A stretch of 64,000 nucleotides of DNA from Hygrophila difformis. Lineage: Eukaryota > Streptophyta > Magnoliopsida > Lamiales > Acanthaceae. A program made the translations under genes and the position numbers. Positions 59,754 through 64,000 of this stretch are shown piece by piece (position 1 is the stretch's first letter; every line of letters begins with the position of its first letter). The notes beneath the pieces were generated by a model. The model searched no databases and was not told the origin of the DNA. It was given only the letters and a program-made list of their open reading frames with translations. Location: NCBI GenBank assembly GCA_030278955.1, contig JAOANR010000011.1, positions 33,236,403 to 33,300,402 of the forward strand. The letters are read 5' to 3'.

Positions 59754-62700
59754 TGATAATGGCCAAAATTGTCCATTATTCTCAATCCATTTCCGTGTCT
59801 GAGATGGACATTTTGATCGTATTCCCATCTTATTGCAATAAGAAAGCAGTTGAATTCGACAGATTAATGCAAGTTTGTAAGAATAATAAGCTGGTAATGA
59901 AAAAACACAAAAATATGCTTTTTAATTGTATTTATATTAGAAAAATCCAAAAACATAAGAAAAGGAAAAAACGACAAGAAAAAGGAATGAAAGTGGACAA
60001 GAGAATAAAATGGCCCACCAAAAATCAAAAAGATGGGAAAAAGATTAGAAATCCCACAAATTGAATTCTTGGCCAAGTGTTGGAACTCAATTCGAATTGC
60101 CAAATTCGATCTAAACCGAATTGAACAATTCGAATTAATGAAGAAAAGAAGAATAGAATGAACAAGTGTTGAAGAAGTGAAGCAAGGTACACCAATTCGG
60201 TCTGTGGCAATTCGGTCTAAACCGAATTGACCCTTAGACCGAATTGGGCTCTAAAAGAAGAGGAAAGCCCAGAACAAGGAAGAGAGGAGACTCGATCTAA
60301 GCAATTCGGTCTAGTCCGAATTACTTGCATAGATCGAATTGCCTCAGAAAGAAAGCCAAGCAGGAGCCATCATCAATTCGAAAAGGCCAATTCGATCTGC
60401 TCATAGACCGAATTTATGAGTGAAGACCATTTCCCAGCTCAAGATCAAGAAAGAAGACCTCATGCAATTCGAAATACACCAATTCGACCTAAACCGAATT
60501 GCTTGAGGAGACCGAATCACATTCAAAATTCCATCCAAATTGAAGCTGTGAGCACGTGGGAAATGCATGACACTGTTGATGGGCCCTGATGGGCCTAGGG
60601 TTTCACGCAAGCAGTATAAAAGCTGACCTTCTTCACCACTTGAGACATGATTAGAATCCGAGACAATCCATCTCTGGAACTTTAGACATTGGCTGAAAAA
60701 CAAGGAGGCAGGACTCTCCACCCCTTAGGGGGTTAGTTTAGTTTAGCTAGTATTTTATTTTCCATGCAAATAGGTTCGTTAAGTAATGTTTTCCTTCTTA
60801 GTCTAGTTTGTGGAAGCGGTTACCACCCTTAGTGTAGCCATTCCCATAACATTTACATGCTTTGTAGTTAGAATAAACCCTACCATCAAGCTAATGATGG
60901 GTTTGGGTCATTTACTTGCTTTCAAAGGGCTAATACAAGAAAAATTCCAGAAATGGTGTTTTTACCTTCATGTGTTTGGCACTCTTCTAATGCTTTCCTT
61001 AGAAATAAATGTTAGAATGTTTGTTTGTTTCAACTAGGTTGCTTTGATTATGGTCCACTTGACTTACGTTCTTAATAAATGCATGAGCAGTGGGTTTTGG
61101 TAGGTTTTATGTCTTGGAGTTTCAAACTAGTGTTCTTGTTTTTATGCATTCAATTCTTAGACTTTTAGATGTTTTACGATCTTTTGATCTTCGTTTTTCT
61201 TGTTTTTAACTTTAGGATGTAACTCATGCTATTACCCACTGTACACGCATATTTCTCATTAACCACAAAATATTCATAAGTGTGATTGTGAGATGACACT
61301 GATGTGAAATGATTGATGTGGGCAATCCCATCTGTCATAAACCGCGTCAGCTTAGAAACCACATGAACACTTATGAGTGAAAATACAACTTATGTAAAAT
61401 TTTATGCAATTCGATCTAGGCAATTCGGTTATTCGGTCTAAACCGAATTGCCCATGAGATCGAATTGCATAGCCTAAAAGTGTTGTCTTCATGTGATTTC
61501 CAAGCCATTCGGTCTATGCAATTCGGTCTGGACCAAATTGCACAAATAGACTGAATTGGCTTTGGAAACCACATTGTTTGCATTCCATCCCCTCATGTCT
61601 TAGTTTATTTTCTGTCTTACCAATTCGAATTGCCCAATACGGTTTAAACCGAATTGACATGGCAATTCGAATTACCCTCATTTTTGGAGCAAATGTCTTA
61701 ATCAAATTTGAGCAAGGGAATGACTTCATCAATTCGAATTGTCCAATTCGGTTTAGACCGAATTACTTGACAATTCGAATTGTCCAATTCGGTTTAGACC
61801 GAATTACTTGACAATTCGAATTGGATGATGTTTCATCTCATTGCAATGATTAATTGGGTGAGGAAAATACTTCATTCCTCATGCATTTCCAATTCGGTCT
61901 ATATTGCACTTAACCCAATAAGACCGAATTGACCTCTTCCTCCTATTTTAAAACTCCAAAATATTTTATTTCTTGAGTTGTGTAAGTTGCATGGGTGTAT
62001 TGGGCATAGGCCCACTACATCTAATCTTATCCATTACACCTCTCAACCCATTAGTGTCTTAATTATTGTGTGATTAACACTCACACAATATCAAAAATAT
62101 TTTCTTGTTTTCATCTTTTATCCTGATTGTGTGTATGAATGGGTAGCAAGGAATATATCAGACTAATGTTGGCGGGTATTCCCACACGGATAAACTAACT
62201 CGTTGTCTGAATATTAATTACTAGTTGTTATTTTGCATGGTCCGGGCAGTGGTCGGTGGAAGCCTTGGCGGTTCGTCCATCCAGGATTATAATAGCTGCT
62301 CAGCTGACTCCTACCCGGATACAGTTTTCTTTTCCTTATCTTAATTTCAAACCTGAATCTAGAGCTGTAGTAATGCTAGATGATATATGCCAATGTTATC
62401 TAATAATTATTGCAGTAATAGAACATGTGGGTTTTCATCCAAATTCACAGATAGTGAAGTCTAAGATGACGGCGGCAACTATCATTCTAGGCATTCCACT
62501 GTCTAAAATCACTCCATCTGAAATAATTGGGAACTGGATGACAGATGTTTGCAGTCCAGATCACCCCAGTTATTTCTGGCACTCTTTTTAGCCCAATTCT
62601 TCTTATCCCAGGCTAATCCATCTTTGTGTATCAAATTCTGTCTAACCCCACCACATATTTTAGGGTATTTTATTTTCCCTTCTTCTATACATGTATGCAT

Positions 62701-64000
62701 GATATTATTATGTAGATGTTGCGGTCGTACTATTATTTTGGAGATCCTTCTCCTTGGACATAGAAGTCTTGATTCAAATCAGATGTTGCATAATAAATTT
62801 CCAACAAAAATTCCTTTATAAAATCCGGATCTAAGTAAGGGATGATTTCACAATTATGACTAGCTCATATTCTACTGGGGGTTGATTTTGAGAACCTAGA
62901 AGCAGAGTCAGCGATTAGGTCTCATCTAGACTGAAATGATTTGTGCTTTAATTGAGAGTCTAGTACCTGTGTAGGGAATGATTTTCAGATATCCATTATT
63001 TTCTCAAAATTACTGTGTGTTGGAAATCTTCTATTAAGTGTTGCATCGAATCAGTGTCCACTTGGATTCGGATAAGATAGGATAAATAATACTAGAGAAA
63101 CAACATATAAGCCTTGGTTAATTTCTAAGATAGGGTTGAGTATTTTTTCAACTACTATCTTCTTCTGCCAAAGCCTAGAATCGAGTCTCGAGTGAGTATA
63201 TCCGGAATAGATTTATTTTTGGATCTGTTTCATTTAGTTTGTATCTCATAACTGCCCAGATGTTGTAAGTCCTGTGGCTTATTGATATCTTGGGGGTTCT
63301 TGATCTGCATCTGGTCACCAAGACCAGGGGCTCTTTTATACTAACGGAAAGAGCTGCTTTTAAAACTTCCGAGTGATAGAATTTTAAATGCTTTCTTTAC
63401 TGCTTTCTTTTAAACGCTTTCATAGAGGTCACTCGGAAGAATTAGAGGTTGGCCATCTGTTAGAAGGTTTAAGAGTTATGGAATGGTTTCGGCCTTGATT
63501 CGAAACTTTGGGCGTGACCGGGGGAATGATAGGAGTACTTGGCATATCAACTAATGATATGTTAGGTGTTGCTTGTCCACCACAGATGATTAACATATTC
63601 TTGCAATGCATTGCAAGGGTAGTTATGTGTCTGTGGTATCTTAGAAATTGTTGTCCTAAGAGCATGTAAACTCTTACTATAAGTACCTGTCTGTTAAAGG
63701 GAACATGGTATAGAGAGCATGAGAGTTAGCTAACTGATGGATTATCCCAAACAAAGATCTGTGTATTAAAATGGAAGTTTAATTGTGTTTCATCTGAATC
63801 TTGTCCAACCTTTATTATTTTCTCCCTGTCCTTTCTGTCACATTTTAAACCTGCTTTCTTAGAATAAGTTTTATCTGCTCTCTTAGAATAATTTTAATTG
63901 CTTTCTTAGAATAAATTTTAATTGCTTTCTTAAGTATAATTTAATCCGTTTTGTAGTATAATTTTAATTGCTTTCATAATCTAGTTTAAATTATGTCAAG
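59754..64000 (+). mobile_element. 3' LTR of element B (incomplete at window end)
   Basis: It begins TGATAATGGCCAAAATTG and follows the 5' LTR base for base with scattered substitutions and small indels, such as an extra palindrome unit at about 61780-61820. The TATA box is at 60615-60621. Palindrome clusters are at 60090-60515 and 61403-61930. About 4.25 kb are visible of an expected 4.5 kb. Confidence 0.9.

Larger units (their letters stand above)
50109..64000 (+). mobile_element. Element B: giant Athila-family derivative with F-box gene and no gag-pol (runs off the window)
   Basis: It is homologous to element A in LTRs, primer site, post-pol segment, palindrome array, F-box gene and 3' region, in the plus orientation. 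The 5' LTR is 50109-54636, the internal region 54637-59753 (5.1 kb), and the 3' LTR starts at 59754. After the leader the sequence jumps directly to the segment that in A lies after pol, so gag, protease, RT and integrase are absent. It is thus a LARD-like non-autonomous element that keeps only the F-box unit. It is inserted in the chromovirus integrase. The left target copy would be CCTCA (50104-50108); the right one is outside the window. Confidence 0.9.

Overview
The window is nuclear DNA of a flowering plant, probably a eudicot. The evidence is spliced genes with GT-AG introns, plant-type LTR retrotransposons primed from tRNA-iMet and tRNA-Asp, Stowaway MITEs, tRNA-derived SINEs and a Helitron. 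I did not identify the species. Only one ordinary host gene looks intact: a THO7-like subunit of the THO/TREX mRNA export complex at 2.0-2.9 kb. Its promoter region carries site II motifs and it has a long leader intron.

Layout. 3.0-7.1 kb holds small transposons: Stowaway MITEs, a SINE with a 9-bp target duplication, and a 0.9-kb retroposed insertion with a 10-bp duplication. 6.8-32.9 kb is a three-level nest. A roughly 1.1-kb TIR element (6787-7111 plus 32143-32942) is split by a Ty1/copia composite with three LTRs and two gag-only units (7112-32142, target duplications GATTC/GATAC). Its last LTR is split in turn by an 18.8-kb Athila-like Ty3 element on the minus strand (element A, 12583-31382, exact GTACT duplication). 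33-34.6 kb is AT-rich with little that I recognise. 34.65 kb to the end is a second nest. A chromovirus-type (Tekay/Del-like) Ty3 element with a 2.5-kb LTR is split by a 10-kb Helitron (37371-47369). Its integrase is then split by a second giant element (element B, 50109 to beyond 64000).

Elements A and B belong to one family. They share giant LTRs (4.5-5.0 kb), an exact tRNA-Asp primer-binding site and a two-exon F-box gene in the env position downstream of pol, with its own TATA box and a 1.4-kb intron. Element B has lost gag-pol and keeps only the F-box unit. In both elements, clusters of a palindrome (consensus AATTCGGTCTAGACCGAATT), often arranged as four half-sites with dyad symmetry, lie just upstream of the LTR TATA box and of the internal F-box TATA box. 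I consider the pairing of F-box cargo with this palindromic array the most interesting system here.

The Helitron carries minus-strand exon fragments resembling four host genes: an AIF/FSP-like flavoprotein, AMMECR1, cytosolic arginyl-tRNA synthetase and guanosine deaminase. Most are visibly damaged. The gag-pol genes of A and of the chromovirus are broken by frameshifts and stops; four of the stops are explained by C-to-T changes, as expected for old methylated DNA.
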